A stretch of 64,000 nt of DNA from DATCJA01 sp963814955 (GTDB lineage Bacteria > Acidobacteriota > Vicinamibacteria > Vicinamibacterales > UBA2999). Positions 16,422-26,061 of this stretch are shown one piece after another. Positions within the stretch are counted from its first letter, which is position 1, and the number at the start of each line of letters is the position of its first letter. The stretch spans positions 1-64,000 of the forward strand of contig CAWFEX010000016.1 in the NCBI GenBank assembly GCA_963814955.1. The letters run 5' to 3'. The notes under the pieces are model-generated. The model made no database searches. It was not told the origin of the DNA and worked only from the letters and a program-made list of their open reading frames with translations. Both the position numbers and the translations under genes were made by a program.

Positions 16422-18113
16422 TTAGCGAACGAACACGTACACTGCGCCGGAATCGGCCGCCGAGTTGTCGGCCTGATTGCCGTTGATACCCTTCGCCGCG
16501 CTGTCTTCCGAGTGGGCGCCGACCACCATCATCCGGCCGTCGCCGCTGAGCGCGACCCCGCTGCCGAACTCGTCGCCCGCATCCGTGTTCGCGCCTTTGA
16601 CGTACGCGCCAGCCGTCCACGCGGTGCCGCTGCGTGTGTAGAGATACACCGCGCCCGATTCCTCGGCCTCGCTACGGTGCTCTCTCCATCCATTCAGCAT
16701 GTCCTGGACGAGGAATTGCTGAAGCATCGGCGGACGGATGCCACGGCCCCCGTTGTCCTCGAGATACGCGGATACGGCCAGCGAATTGCCGTCGCCGCTG
16801 AGGGCGAGCCTCACGCCGAACGAGTTGTACGGCCGCGCATTGGGTGCCTTGATGAACGTCTGTTCCGACCACGTGGTGCCGGTTCGAACGAACACATATG
16901 CTGCGCCGACCCAGATGTTCGCGCCCCGGTTGGGTGGCGCATCGTCGGCACAGCCCGGCGGATCGATGCCCGGCGTCAGGCAGGCCTCGTCCCCGGACCC
17001 GAGCGCGATGGTATTCCCGTCGTCGCTGATGGCCGTCGCAAAGCCAAAGCCATCGCTGGTTTCGCCGCGTGATCCTTTGATGTACGCCTGCTGGCTCCAC
17101 ATCCCGTTCTGGCGTGTGAAAACGTAGAGCGCGCCGGAATTCTGCGACTCGGTGTTGTCGGGAGGATTGATTCCCCTGCCACCACCGTCTTCATCGAATG
17201 CGGCGGCGGCGAGTGTGTTGCCGTCGAAGCTGAGCGCCACCGAGAACCCTAGACCGTCCCCCGCCCCCACGTTCGCGCTCTTGACGTAGGCCTGCTGCGC
17301 CCACGTGCTCCCCGTCCGCGTGTACACATACACCGCGCCCGCAGATTGCGCCGAGTCGTTCTTCTGGTCGCCGTTGATCTGCTGCGCCGCGCTATCTTCG
17401 CTGATGGCACCAACTGCCAGTGTGTTGCCATCGCCGCTCAGTGCGAGCGAGAAGCCGAACTGGTCGCCGTCGCCCACGAGCGTGCCTTCGTTCGCTTTTC
17501 CGGTGTTCGACGCCTTGATGTACGCCTGCTGTGTCCACGTGGTGCCGGTGCGGGTAAAAACGTAGACGGCGCCGGCCTGCGGAATCGAGTTGTCGTTCTG
17601 ATTGCCGTTGACGCCGGTGGCGCCGCTCGCTTCCCAATGGGCGGCGACCGCCATCGTCGTACCATCGCGGCTCAGCACGACGGACGACCCGAAATGATCG
17701 CTTTGCCCGGGGTTGGAGGCCTTGACGTAGGCCTGTTGCGTCCACGAGTCACCCTGGCGGACGTACACATAAACGGCTCCCGACGCATACACGGAGTTAT
17801 CGTTCTGGTTCCCGTTGACGCCGCTGGCTCCGCCGCTTTCGAACGCCGCACCCACAGCCATCGTGTTTCCGTCGCCGCTCAGTGCGACTGAGTTGCCCGT
17901 ATGGCCCTGGTTGCCGCCCCCACATGCGAAGTGGTCGTATGCTTCCGCGTTCGACGCTTTGATGTAGGCGACCTGCTTCAGCGGCAGCATCGGTGGCACT
18001 TCCTTATTGAGCGTCGGTGCTTGTGCACGCAGGTAGCCCGGAATGAAGAGTAGCAGCGCAAAACCAGCTGCAAGGCCGGCATGACGCAAACGACGAGGGC
18101 TGATACGTAACAT
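16422..18113 (-). CDS. Secreted FG-GAP repeat protein, copy 2
   Basis: This encodes 563 residues with a signal peptide (MLRISPRRLRHAGLAAGFAL) cut near LRAQAP. Seven FG-GAP repeats follow, beginning MLPLKQVAYIKASNAEAYDHF and ending SGAVYVFVR. Two sub-features are shared with copy 1 but not copy 3: a cysteine-containing insert after the fifth repeat (EACLTPGIDPPGCADDAPP, in copy 1 EDCLTPGINPPGCDNDSPP) and a longer sixth loop with FLVQDMLNGWREHRSEAEE. The two cysteines of the insert could form a disulfide. It lies only 6 bases upstream of copy 1 and 13 bases from the amidohydrolase stop, so the three genes are probably one operon transcribed leftward. Confidence 0.84.
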   Translation of the reverse strand: MLRISPRRLRHAGLAAGFALLLFIPGYLRAQAPTLNKEVPPMLPLKQVAYIKASNAEAYDHFACGGGNQGHTGNSVALSGDGNTMAVGAAFESGGASGVNGNQNDNSVYASGAVYVYVRQGDSWTQQAYVKASNPGQSDHFGSSVVLSRDGTTMAVAAHWEASGATGVNGNQNDNSIPQAGAVYVFTRTGTTWTQQAYIKASNTGKANEGTLVGDGDQFGFSLALSGDGNTLAVGAISEDSAAQQINGDQKNDSAQSAGAVYVYTRTGSTWAQQAYVKSANVGAGDGLGFSVALSFDGNTLAAAAFDEDGGGRGINPPDNTESQNSGALYVFTRQNGMWSQQAYIKGSRGETSDGFGFATAISDDGNTIALGSGDEACLTPGIDPPGCADDAPPNRGANIWVGAAYVFVRTGTTWSEQTFIKAPNARPYNSFGVRLALSGDGNSLAVSAYLEDNGGRGIRPPMLQQFLVQDMLNGWREHRSEAEESGAVYLYTRSGTAWTAGAYVKGANTDAGDEFGSGVALSGDGRMMVVGAHSEDSAAKGINGNQADNSAADSGAVYVFVR

Positions 18114-18125
18114 GGGCGAAACTCC

Positions 18126-20039
18126 TTAGTCGCGGAATTTGACGATGAGGTGCGCCTTGTTCGATGTCCCGTTGCCCCACTGGAGGCCGATTTCCGGGTG
18201 CAGTGGCCATGGATTTCGAACGACGAGGTCATGCCAGCCGGGTTCGCGGAGCAAGCTTCCATCGACGACCACCTGAAGCTCGGATCCGCTCACCGCTTTG
18301 AAGGGTACGGGAACACCTTTGAACAGCACCTGAGATCGCCGGACGAAATTGAAACCCTTGAGCGTGACCGTCGCCGATGGACTCCCCTCGATCACCATCA
18401 GAGGACTGATCGATTCGATGGCCGGCTGTGGTGATTCCACAGGATTCGGAAGCGGTTGGCCCGGACCAACGGGACGATTGCCGTTGAAGCGGCCGCCGCT
18501 GCCACCAAAGGCCACCGGCCTGAAGGCATTGACCCATAGCAGGGCATCGACGGGCGCGTTCAATTCGGATTCACGCTTGAATACCGGGTTATAGCCGGCA
18601 CTGTATCCCAACTGCACACGCTTGCCGTTGAAGACCACCGTGTCCACCTGCCGGAGATTTTCGACGTTTTGCAGCGGGTCTGCGTTGACGATGACGATAT
18701 CGGCGAGCTTGCCGGCTTCAATGGTGCCGAGATCCTTGCCGCGGTCGATCATTTCGGCCGACCATTTGGTGGCTCCCTGGATGATTTGCATCGGCGTGAT
18801 GCCGGCTTCCACGAAAATCAGCATTTCGTGGATCAGGCTGTTGCCCGGCACGCGTGTCGGGTTCGTGTTTGCGCCTGGCACGACGTGCCCGCCAGCATCC
18901 GCGAACATCTTGTGGAAGCGCAGCGCGTTCCGGTACCCCTGCAGCCTCCGTTCGCGCACCGCGCCGGTTCCGCCCGGACGTCCGCGGTAAGTGGCCAGCG
19001 CCGTCTCGATCCGCTCGGGTGGGTAGTACGACAGCAGCGCAGGATCCGCCGTTTCGAAGAACCGGCGATCTTCCAGCGCGAACTTGTCCCAGTCTCTCTG
19101 GAATCCTCCATAGGTGGCGCGGAACGTCGGTGTGAGCGCCACGTTCTGTTTGACGAGCAGCTGGATCAGATCCTTGGCCTTGGCCTCGTCCATCTCCGAG
19201 TAAAGGTCCGCTTCGTTTCGCGGATCGTCCTCGCTCGTCACCGGCATGCGTGCCACCGTGCGGCCGATGCCGGCGGAGTGGGGCAGATTGCGCGTTCCCA
19301 GCATCGCCGCTTCTCGCGGACCGAGCACCGGACCGTACGCGCGCATGAACGTCGGTTTTCCGAGCCGCCGTGCCTCGTCCGCCCCGGCCTTGTAGATGTC
19401 CATGGGCAGGCCGCCTTCGGCGAACTGAATCATGTCCGCACCCAGCTCTACCCAGGCGCGAACCAGCTCGCGCGCCTCCTGAGCCCGTCTTCGGCGTCCG
19501 GCCTGGGCGTGCCAGGAGTTTCGAGGCCGGTGCCGCCCACCGGCTCGGTGGTGAATCTGCGACAGTCCGGTGAAGGGACGCGGTCCGCGCACCAGTCCTT
19601 TGTGCACGCCATCGCGATGAGGCGCGCCAATCTCGCCGGCGATGCCGACATCAATCGTGGACGTGATGCCGTAGTTCAGCATCACCTCGCCGTAATACCA
19701 GTTGTAGCTGACCTGTGAGTCCCATAGCCCGGGCACAATGAACTTTCCATCGGCCCGAATCACTTCAGCGTTGGCCGGAATCGCAGCCTGTCCTCTTCGC
19801 GAGACACCCGTGATGCGATCGCCTTGGATCGTGATGACGGCATCCGTGATGGGCGCCCCACCGTTGCCGTCGATAAGAGTTCCGCCGTCGATGACGAGTG
19901 AAGGAGGCGCCTGCGCAACGAGCCGAGCAGGCGGAATCGCCGTGATCGCCGCGGCGACGACGCCAACGGAACTGAGAAAAAAGCCGAGCACCCGGCCATT
20001 GGGCAAATTCACGACGTAACTCCTACGAGGCGATTTCAT
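18126..20039 (-). CDS. Secreted amidohydrolase with C-terminal IPT/TIG-like domain (two compensating frameshifts)
   Basis: From ATG 20039 (MKSPRRSYVVNLPNGRVLGF) the gene encodes about 637 residues. A signal anchor is followed by the amidohydrolase N-terminal sandwich (SLVIDGGTLIDGNGGAPITD, VIRADGKFIVPGLWDSQVSY). The usual HxH after the first strand appears as DSQ, so that metal-ligand pair is missing or replaced. The TIM-barrel region includes FAEGGLPMDIYKAGADEARR, NVALTPTFRATYGG and GGHVVPGANTNPTRVPGNSL, then the closing GTIEAGKLADIVIVNADP. After a linker rich in G/P, residues about 560-637 look like an IPT/TIG immunoglobulin-like domain (PAIESISPLMVIEGSPSATV). The frame is wrong between about 19480 and 19555, where the alternative frame gives GGTGLETPGTPRPDAEDGL. 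With metal ligands lacking, activity is uncertain. Confidence 0.75.
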   Translation of the reverse strand: MKSPRRSYVVNLPNGRVLGFFLSSVGVVAAAITAIPPARLVAQAPPSLVIDGGTLIDGNGGAPITDAVITIQGDRITGVSRRGQAAIPANAEVIRADGKFIVPGLWDSQVSYNWYYGEVMLNYGITSTIDVGIAGEIGAPHRDGVHKGLVRGPRPFTGLSQIHHRAGGRHRPRNSWHAQAGRRRRAQEARELVRAWVELGADMIQFAEGGLPMDIYKAGADEARRLGKPTFMRAYGPVLGPREAAMLGTRNLPHSAGIGRTVARMPVTSEDDPRNEADLYSEMDEAKAKDLIQLLVKQNVALTPTFRATYGGFQRDWDKFALEDRRFFETADPALLSYYPPERIETALATYRGRPGGTGAVRERRLQGYRNALRFHKMFADAGGHVVPGANTNPTRVPGNSLIHEMLIFVEAGITPMQIIQGATKWSAEMIDRGKDLGTIEAGKLADIVIVNADPLQNVENLRQVDTVVFNGKRVQLGYSAGYNPVFKRESELNAPVDALLWVNAFRPVAFGGSGGRFNGNRPVGPGQPLPNPVESPQPAIESISPLMVIEGSPSATVTLKGFNFVRRSQVLFKGVPVPFKAVSGSELQVVVDGSLLREPGWHDLVVRNPWPLHPEIGLQWGNGTSNKAHLIVKFRD

Positions 20040-20094
20040 GAACCGAGTTGAATCGCTGGACGGCTGAGGAAGGCCATTATGGTCAACGGTAAAA

Positions 20095-20136
20095 CAAAGG
20101 TCAAAAGTCAAAGGTCAAAGGTCAAAGGTCAAAGGT
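20095..20136. repeat. 7-base tandem array
   Basis: Six units of CAAAGGT (one CAAAAGT). It lies 56 bases upstream of the amidohydrolase start and within the divergent gap before the SulP gene. The same unit occurs at 32257-32275 and 40715-40755. Confidence 0.88.
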
Positions 20137-20199
20137 GGAGAGTGGCAGTCGCACTCAATAGTGCTGCGTGTTCATGATTAGAATCGAAATCTCCAACCT

Positions 20200-21828
20200 G
20201 TGAGAACGAGCGATCTTCGTGCGGACCTGCTCGCGGGGGCCACAGTTGCTCTCGTCGGGCTTCCCCAATGCCTGGCCTACGCGACGATGTCGGGACTGCC
20301 ACCCGCGTATGGGCTGACGACCGCCGTTGTTCCGGGGCTGGTGGCGGCCGTCACCAGTCGAAGCCGCTACGTCGTCACGGGTCCCACGAACACGACGGGT
20401 CTGCTGGTCCTCAGTGCGCTCGTGCCGTTCCTGGGTCCAAACGGACTTCTGGATTCGGCGAGTCTCGGCCGCCTCGCCACGTTGACGCTGTTGTGCGGCG
20501 TGCTCCGAATCGTCTTCGCCGTGGGCGGCGGCGCCGTCTTCTTTCGGTTCATTCCAGAATCCGTTCTGACGGGCTTCACCATCGGCGTGGGCATACTGAT
20601 CGGCGTGATGCAGCTCGATGAGGCGCTTGGGCTTCCGCCGGTCAATGGAGCCAGCCTCTGGGAGGAGTATCAGGGCATTACGGCGCTGCTGGCGGCGGGG
20701 TCACGTCCGTCGGCGGCGGCTGCCGCGATTACGCTGACGTGTATCGCAGCGGTGGGGTTTGGCCACCACCTGTGGCGGCGCGTGCCAACCGCGCTGATCG
20801 TGGTCGTGGGAGCAGCAGCGGCAGCGTGGATCTTCGGATTGAATGCGAACCTGGGCGTGCCAATTGTCGGCGATCGGGCCGCTGTGGCGGCAGGGTGGCC
20901 GTCTGGCGCTCTGCCCGATTTACGCCCCGCAGTCATCGGCAGTCTGCTCCTGCCCGCGGTGGCACTCGCGGTGCTCGGCACGCTTGAAATGCTGGTCAGC
21001 GTCCGTGCGGACGACGCCCGGCCGAATGTGCCGCGCGAGATCATGGCGCAAGGCCTTGCCAACATCGCGGGCGCGTTTACCGCGGCTTTTCCGGCGTCGG
21101 CGAGTCTTACACGCTCGGCCTTACTGCGATTTGCGCACCCGCACAGCCGCATTGGCGCGGCCTCGGCCGCGCTTCTGACGTTGCCGATCCTGCTGTTCGG
21201 GTCGCAACTGATTGCCTATATTCCCCAGTCGATTCTGGCAGGCGTGCTGTTCGTCATTGCCGGAACGATGGTGAAGCAGCCGACTGTCGTGCGGGTGTGG
21301 AAAGCTTCCTCCGCAAGCCGGTTGCTGCTTGGCATCACGGTGGCGAGCGCCCTCGTGCTGCCGCTGGTGTGGGCGGTGTTCGTCGGCGCCGGCCTCGGCC
21401 TTGTGATTCATCTGGCAAGAACCAGTGCGCCGCGCGTCCGGGCGTTGACCTTCAAGGATGATCGGCTCGTGGCCGTGGGTGAGGGGCAGAATCCGTCGGT
21501 CGTTGTGCTGGAGGTATCGGGTGCGGTCCATTACGCAGCCGTCGAGTCGCTTCTCCATGATGTCGAACGGCATCTTCCCCCAGCGGTGCAGCTCGTGATC
21601 GTCGATCTGTCACACGCTCACGAGCTCCGGTTCACGGGCGTGCGCGCCTTCGAGTGGTGGGCCGGCGACCTGGAAAGGCGGGGCATTCGCCTGCGGCTTG
21701 CCGGAGTGATGCCGGAGGTGCGCGATCTGCTCGAAGGCACCGACAGTCACCTCGCGTACACGATGTGGGATCCGGAGCCGGGGCGCAGCGCGTGGAACAG
21801 TTTTCGGGAGGCTGACGGCGCGGCATAG
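20200..21828 (+). CDS. SulP-family anion transporter with STAS domain
   Basis: This encodes a 542-residue inner-membrane protein starting at GTG 20200. The SulP signature appears at the N-terminus (ADLLAGATVALVGLPQCLAYA, SGLPPAYGLTTAVVPGLVAA), followed by about 12-14 hydrophobic segments including FIPESVLTGFTIGVGILIG and GTLEMLVSVRADD. The last roughly 110 residues form a cytoplasmic STAS domain (VVVLEVSGAVHYAAVESLLHD, VQLVIVDLSHAHELRFTGV). SulP proteins move sulfate, bicarbonate or other small anions, usually with sodium or protons. The substrate is not predictable here. There is no adjacent sulfur-assimilation or carbonic-anhydrase gene. It is monocistronic and convergent with the small HExxH gene (29-base gap). 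Confidence 0.9.
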   Translation: MRTSDLRADLLAGATVALVGLPQCLAYATMSGLPPAYGLTTAVVPGLVAAVTSRSRYVVTGPTNTTGLLVLSALVPFLGPNGLLDSASLGRLATLTLLCGVLRIVFAVGGGAVFFRFIPESVLTGFTIGVGILIGVMQLDEALGLPPVNGASLWEEYQGITALLAAGSRPSAAAAAITLTCIAAVGFGHHLWRRVPTALIVVVGAAAAAWIFGLNANLGVPIVGDRAAVAAGWPSGALPDLRPAVIGSLLLPAVALAVLGTLEMLVSVRADDARPNVPREIMAQGLANIAGAFTAAFPASASLTRSALLRFAHPHSRIGAASAALLTLPILLFGSQLIAYIPQSILAGVLFVIAGTMVKQPTVVRVWKASSASRLLLGITVASALVLPLVWAVFVGAGLGLVIHLARTSAPRVRALTFKDDRLVAVGEGQNPSVVVLEVSGAVHYAAVESLLHDVERHLPPAVQLVIVDLSHAHELRFTGVRAFEWWAGDLERRGIRLRLAGVMPEVRDLLEGTDSHLAYTMWDPEPGRSAWNSFREADGAA

Positions 21829-21857
21829 TAAGATTCCGTGCACCCTTGTTCCACGTG

Positions 21858-22361
21858 TCAGTTACCGCATCGGGCATTGACCCGTTCCGTGATCGCGTGG
21901 CTGGTGGGTGGATTCTCTCCGAGTCCAAGAGCATGCAGGAACTCGTGAATCACGATGATCTCGGTTGCCGAGCGATTCTGTTGAAACGCAAGTCTGAACT
22001 CCTCTCCGCACACGCGAATGAACGAAGAGCCGGTCTCTGTGAACGCCAGCGTTCGACGACTCCGGCATTGCGGGGCCCCGCGGTCGTCGAGGAACCGCAA
22101 CGAACGGAAGGCATCGGGCGGATTCTTCCCGCTTGCCACCAGCGTGGTCGAGAGACGCTGGCCGGATTCGTCGGCAAAGTCGGCCAAGACGTCCTGGCAG
22201 CCAGGCCGGGCGAGACGGGCAGCGGCGCCCTCGACCGCGAGCCGCACGGCGACTAACGTTTCCATGCTCCGGAATCCGAAGACCTTTGGTGTTTGGGCAC
22301 TGGCGCGCCCTGCCAACAACGCGGTCACAAGGGCGCAGGCAAGAACTCGGTACGAGCACAT
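21858..22361 (-). CDS. Small secreted HExxH protein (putative zinc peptidase-like)
   Basis: From ATG 22361 (MCSYRVLACALVTALLAGRA) there are 167 residues with a signal peptide cut near ASAQ. The C-terminus carries IIVIHEFLHALGLGENPP, a zinc-binding HExxH (139-143) in the HExxHxxGxxE form, with another histidine at 155. This is close to the met-zincin pattern HExxHxxGxxH but with Glu at the third ligand position. Four or five cysteines (CQDVL, QCRSRR, RVCGEEF, ARCGN) suggest disulfides. An AGGAGG sits only two bases from this ATG; an in-frame ATG at 22433 gives a 24-residue N-terminal extension and could be the real start. Families with this short layout are mostly unnamed. Proteolysis is inferred from the motif only. 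It is divergent from the ECF sigma gene. Confidence 0.62.
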   Translation of the reverse strand: MCSYRVLACALVTALLAGRASAQTPKVFGFRSMETLVAVRLAVEGAAARLARPGCQDVLADFADESGQRLSTTLVASGKNPPDAFRSLRFLDDRGAPQCRSRRTLAFTETGSSFIRVCGEEFRLAFQQNRSATEIIVIHEFLHALGLGENPPTSHAITERVNARCGN

Positions 22362-22502
22362 GGCCTCCTGCTTTCTGGAGGCCCCTCGCAGCAGTGGCCG
22401 AATGAGCCTCTGCCCAACTGACGCGAGAACCAAGGGCCATCGTGCTCATGGCCTTGACGGCGTACGGTTGGAGCGGCAAGATGGCGCATATTTCTGAGGT
22501 CA

Positions 22503-23082
22503 GTGAGCTCGTCTGAGCCACGACGTGACGGCGCTGCTAAATGCTTGGAGTGCGAGGCGATCCCCGCCGCACGCGACCAGCTCATGACGGTCGTGTATCA
22601 GGACCTGCGCCGGCGGGCGGCTGGGCAACTGCGCGGCGAGCGCCGCGGGCACACGCTGCAGCCGACGGCCCTCGTGCACGAGGCATATCTGCGGCTGGTC
22701 GATCAGCGCCGGATCGTGTGGCAGAACCGCGGGCAGTTCTTCGGGGTCGCGTGTCAGATGATGCGGCGCATCCTGGTCGATCGTGCCCGCGCCCATCGCA
22801 TGGCGAAGCGATCGGGGCAATGGGCACGGGTCACCCTCGACGAAGCGGTGAGGGCGACGCCGCCGGTCGACGTCGACGTGCTCGATCTCGACGCAGCGCT
22901 CACGCGACTGGCGGCGTTCGATCCCCGGAAGAGTCAGCTGGCCGAGCTCCGATTCTTCGGGGGGCTGTCACTCGAAGAGGCCTGCGAGGCTGTCGGGATT
23001 TCGCAGGGCGACTGCCGAACGTGACTGGCAGGCGGCGCGAGCGTGGCTGTTCAAGGAGCTTCGGGGGAAACCGACAGCATGA
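22503..23082 (+). CDS. ECF sigma factor of the acidobacterial TIGR02999-like type (several frameshifts)
   Basis: The central part, LMTVVYQDLRRRAAGQLRGE through RRILVDRARAHRMAKR, is intact sigma-70 region 2. ELRFFGGLSLEEACEAVGIS is region 4. The ends are broken by surplus bases. Removing one C after 22515, one A near 22553 and one C near 22560 restores MSSSEHDVTALLNAWSAGDP, the canonical N-terminus of this group. Removing one G from GGG at 23006-23008 restores ATAERDWQAARAWLFKELRG. The repaired protein is about 191 residues. Its TGA (23080-23082) overlaps the ATG of the following kinase, so the two are translationally coupled. Such pairs are common in Acidobacteriota, where the kinase is presumed to modulate the sigma factor (inference from context). 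No anti-sigma gene is visible. Confidence 0.85.
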
Positions 23083-26012
23083 CACCTGAGCGCTGGCGGT
23101 TCGTGACCGAGGTGTTCCATGCTGCGCGCGCGCATGACCCCGCGACGCGTGCACAGTATCTCGATCACGCCTGCAGTGGCGACCGCGCTCTCCGCGACGA
23201 AGTCGACGCGATGCTTGCGGCACAGGCCGAGGCCGGACAGTTTGGTGAGAGTCCCGTCAATGTTTCCACCCACCAAGTGCGCCGGCTCCAATCGGGCGCA
23301 ATCGTCGGTTCGTACCGCATCGACCGGTTGATTGGCGCGGGCGGTATGGGGGAGGTCTACCGCGCGCACGACACGACGCTCCATCGTGACGTCGCCCTCA
23401 AGATTCTTCCCGACGCGTTCGCTGCCGATCCCGACCGCCTCGCCCGCTTCGCGCGGGAGGCGCAGGTGCTGGCCGCACTCAATCATCCCAACGTCGCGAC
23501 GATTCATGGGCTCGAAGATCAGGATGGAATCCACGCGCTCGTGATGGAGCTGGTCGAGGGGGAGACGCTGGCGGAGCGGCTCGAACGAGTTACACGGCCC
23601 AAGTCACACGGCCCAAGTCACAAAGGCCTCGCGATCGACGAGGCGTTGGCGATCGCCCGACAGATGGCCGACGCGCTCGAGGCGGCGCACGAGAAAGGCA
23701 TCATCCACCGGGACCTCAAGCCGGCCAACATCAAGATCACCCCGGCCGGCGTGGTGAAGGTGCTTGATTTCGGGCTGGCGAAGGTGGCTCTCGGCGACGG
23801 GGCAAAGAAAAAGCGCAGACCCCAACGGCAACGATCGAAGGTACGCGCGAAGGGGTGATTCTCGGGTACAGCCGCCTACATGAGCCCGGAACAAGCGCGC
23901 GGTCAGGTCGTCGACAAGCGCACGGACATCTGGGCGTTCGGTTGCGTCCTGTACGAAATGCTCACGGGGCGTCAGGCGTTTGGCGGCGAAGACGTGGCAG
24001 TCACGCTGGCGAGCGTGCTCGAGAGGGAGCCCGACTTCGGCGCGTTGTCGCCGCTCGTGCCGGGCCGAGTCCGTCAGGCGCTTCGCGTGTGCCTGCGAAA
24101 GGACCCGAAACAGCGCGCCGGCGACATCCGCGACGTGCGGCTGGTTCTGGAGGGCGCGTTCGAGAACGGGACCTCGTCCGTGGTGGAAACTGCCCCGGTC
24201 GCTCCGTCTGCGGCGCGGCGCCGCGCGATCAAGTTTGGCGCCGTTGCCACCATCGCTGCGGCCGTCCTTGTCGGCGTGTCGATGTGGCTCGTGACGCGCC
24301 CGACTTCTCCCCCAGTGATGCGTTTCTCGTTGCCCCCGTTTTCCCCGGGGGAAGTGTTCAACGGTACCAGCCCTGGCTTTGCTATCTCGCCTGACGGTAC
24401 CGACATCGCATACGCGACGTCGGCCGGGCTATACGTCCGATCGATGTCCGAATTCGACGGAACGCTGATTGTTCCGAGAGGGGCCACTGCCCTCATGAAC
24501 CCAACGTTCTCGCCCGATGGGCGGTCGATTGCGTTCACATCCGACGGTGCGCTCAAGCAAGTTCCGGTTGCAGGCGGAACCCCCTTCACAATCTGTCCCC
24601 TCCCCGACGTATTGGGATTGAGCTGGAATGCCGACTACATCCTGATTGGTGGTGCATCCACGATCCGGCGTGTCGCGTCTTTTGGAGGGATGCCCGAAGA
24701 TCTGGTGCCTCTTCAAGACGGCGAGTGGGGATGGGCACCTCGCATGCTGCCTGACACCGACTGGGTACTGTTCACGGTGGTGAAGGGACGCACACCGGAG
24801 GACTGGGACCGGGCTCAGATCGTCGCGCAGTCGATCTCGTCAGGTGAACGGCGCGTTGTCGTTGAGAACGCTCGAGATGCGCGATATCTCCCCGGCGGTC
24901 ACCTGGTGTTTGCGCGCGGCGGTCTGGTGTTTGCGGCTCGGTTCGATGCGCGTCGCGTGGAGGTCACGTCTTCGACGGTGCCTGTGCTGCAGGGCGTGCG
25001 GCGAAGCGCGGTCAACGGGACCGCGCATTTCAGCGTATCCGACACAGGTTCACTCATCTATCTGCCGGGTCCAACGGGGCTGGGGGAACGACGCGTGGAT
25101 CTGGTTCTGACAGATCGCAACGGCGCGGTCGAGCGCGTCCCGCTGCCGCCAGGACCATACGATCATCCGCGCGTATCACCAGACGGCAGGTTGCTGGCCT
25201 TCGGCACGACCGGGCAGGACCAGGACATATGGATTTACGATCTGGGAGGGTCGACGGCGGCGCGGCGCCTGACGTTTGGTGGAAAGAGCAGATTTCCGAC
25301 ATGGTCCGCAGATGGGCGACGGGTCGCGTTTCAATCGGATCGTGAACGAGACACGGCGATCTACTGGCAGGCCGCAGATGGCAGCGGCCCTGCTGAACGC
25401 CTGACACAGCCGGACAAGGGCACTGCGCATATTCCCGACACGTGGCTGCCGGGAGAGGACAGGTTCCTGTTCAGCGTTGTAAGGGGCTCGACGCGGACCT
25501 TGTGGACATTCTCTGTGCGCGACAGAAAGAGCGGGCCATTCGATCAAATCCAGTCGTCGAACTCACTTTCCCGCGGGCCAACCGTTTCGCCCGATGGAAA
25601 GTGGATCGCATACGCGGCGTCCGACCCGATCACGGCGGAGGGCAGAGGCATATTCGTCCAGCCTGTCCCGCCTACTGGCGCCGCCTATCAGATCTCCGAG
25701 CGCAGTCAGGGTCACAAGCCGCTCTGGTCGTTGGACGGCAGAGAGGTCATTTTTATTGCAGTTGTCGGGCAATTGACGGCCGTTCGTATCGGACCGGGAC
25801 CTGGATTTACCTTCAGTAAACCGACCAACTTCCAGCGCGGGTTCACCGAGTATATGGCACCTGTATACGAAAGAAATTACGATATGACGCGTGACGGCCG
25901 GTTCATCGGGCTTGCTGCGCCCGGGCAAGGTCAGAACATCGCGCCCACCGGACAAATCAACGTCATCCTCAACTGGTACGAAGAGCTGAAGCGGCTGGTG
26001 CCTGCCAACTGA
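23079..26012 (+). CDS. Transmembrane Ser/Thr protein kinase with C-terminal TolB/WD40-like propeller (two frameshifts)
   Basis: Starting at ATG 23079 (ATGA overlap with the sigma gene), the protein has about 976 residues. An N-terminal helical region (1-60) precedes the kinase domain. This has the P-loop GAGGMGEVY (86-94), VALK lysine 108, HRDLKPAN (210-217), DFG (230-232), then AAYMSPEQARGQ and DIWAFGCVLYEMLTGRQAF. A membrane helix (VATIAAAVLVGVSMWLV) follows, then a beta-propeller with repeated SPDG motifs (FAISPDGTDIAYA, TFSPDGRSIAFTSDG, RVSPDGRLLAFGT, VSPDGKWIAYAA), presumably periplasmic. Frame breaks lie at the A-run near 23808-23813 and at CTCGGGTAC near 23864-23867; removing one G in the latter gives VILGTAAYMSPEQ. 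Residues 171-183 (VTRPKSHGPSHKG) are an insertion encoded by a 14-base tandem repeat between the hinge and helix D-E region. Confidence 0.88.
23592..23628 (+). repeat. 14-base tandem repeat inside the kinase coding region
   Basis: ACACGGCCCAAGTC occurs at 23592-23605 and 23606-23619, followed by a partial ACAAAGGCC. Together with its junctions it adds about 13 codons in frame to the kinase domain. The unit is a close relative of the intergenic repeat at 9063-9098. Confidence 0.85.
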
Positions 26013-26061
26013 TCGGGCGCCAGGGCGACCTTAGGCTTCTCAGCATCGACGGCGCCCTCCC

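Noticed and set aside
18669..19718. Plus-strand ORF of about 349 codons opposite the amidohydrolase
   Set aside because: The opposite strand encodes the recognisable amidohydrolase; this frame has no motif or signal.
23006..23012. Programmed ribosomal frameshift in the sigma factor gene
   Set aside because: The slippery-looking GGG is not followed by a stem or a conserved pattern, and many unrelated genes in the window show the same type of surplus base.
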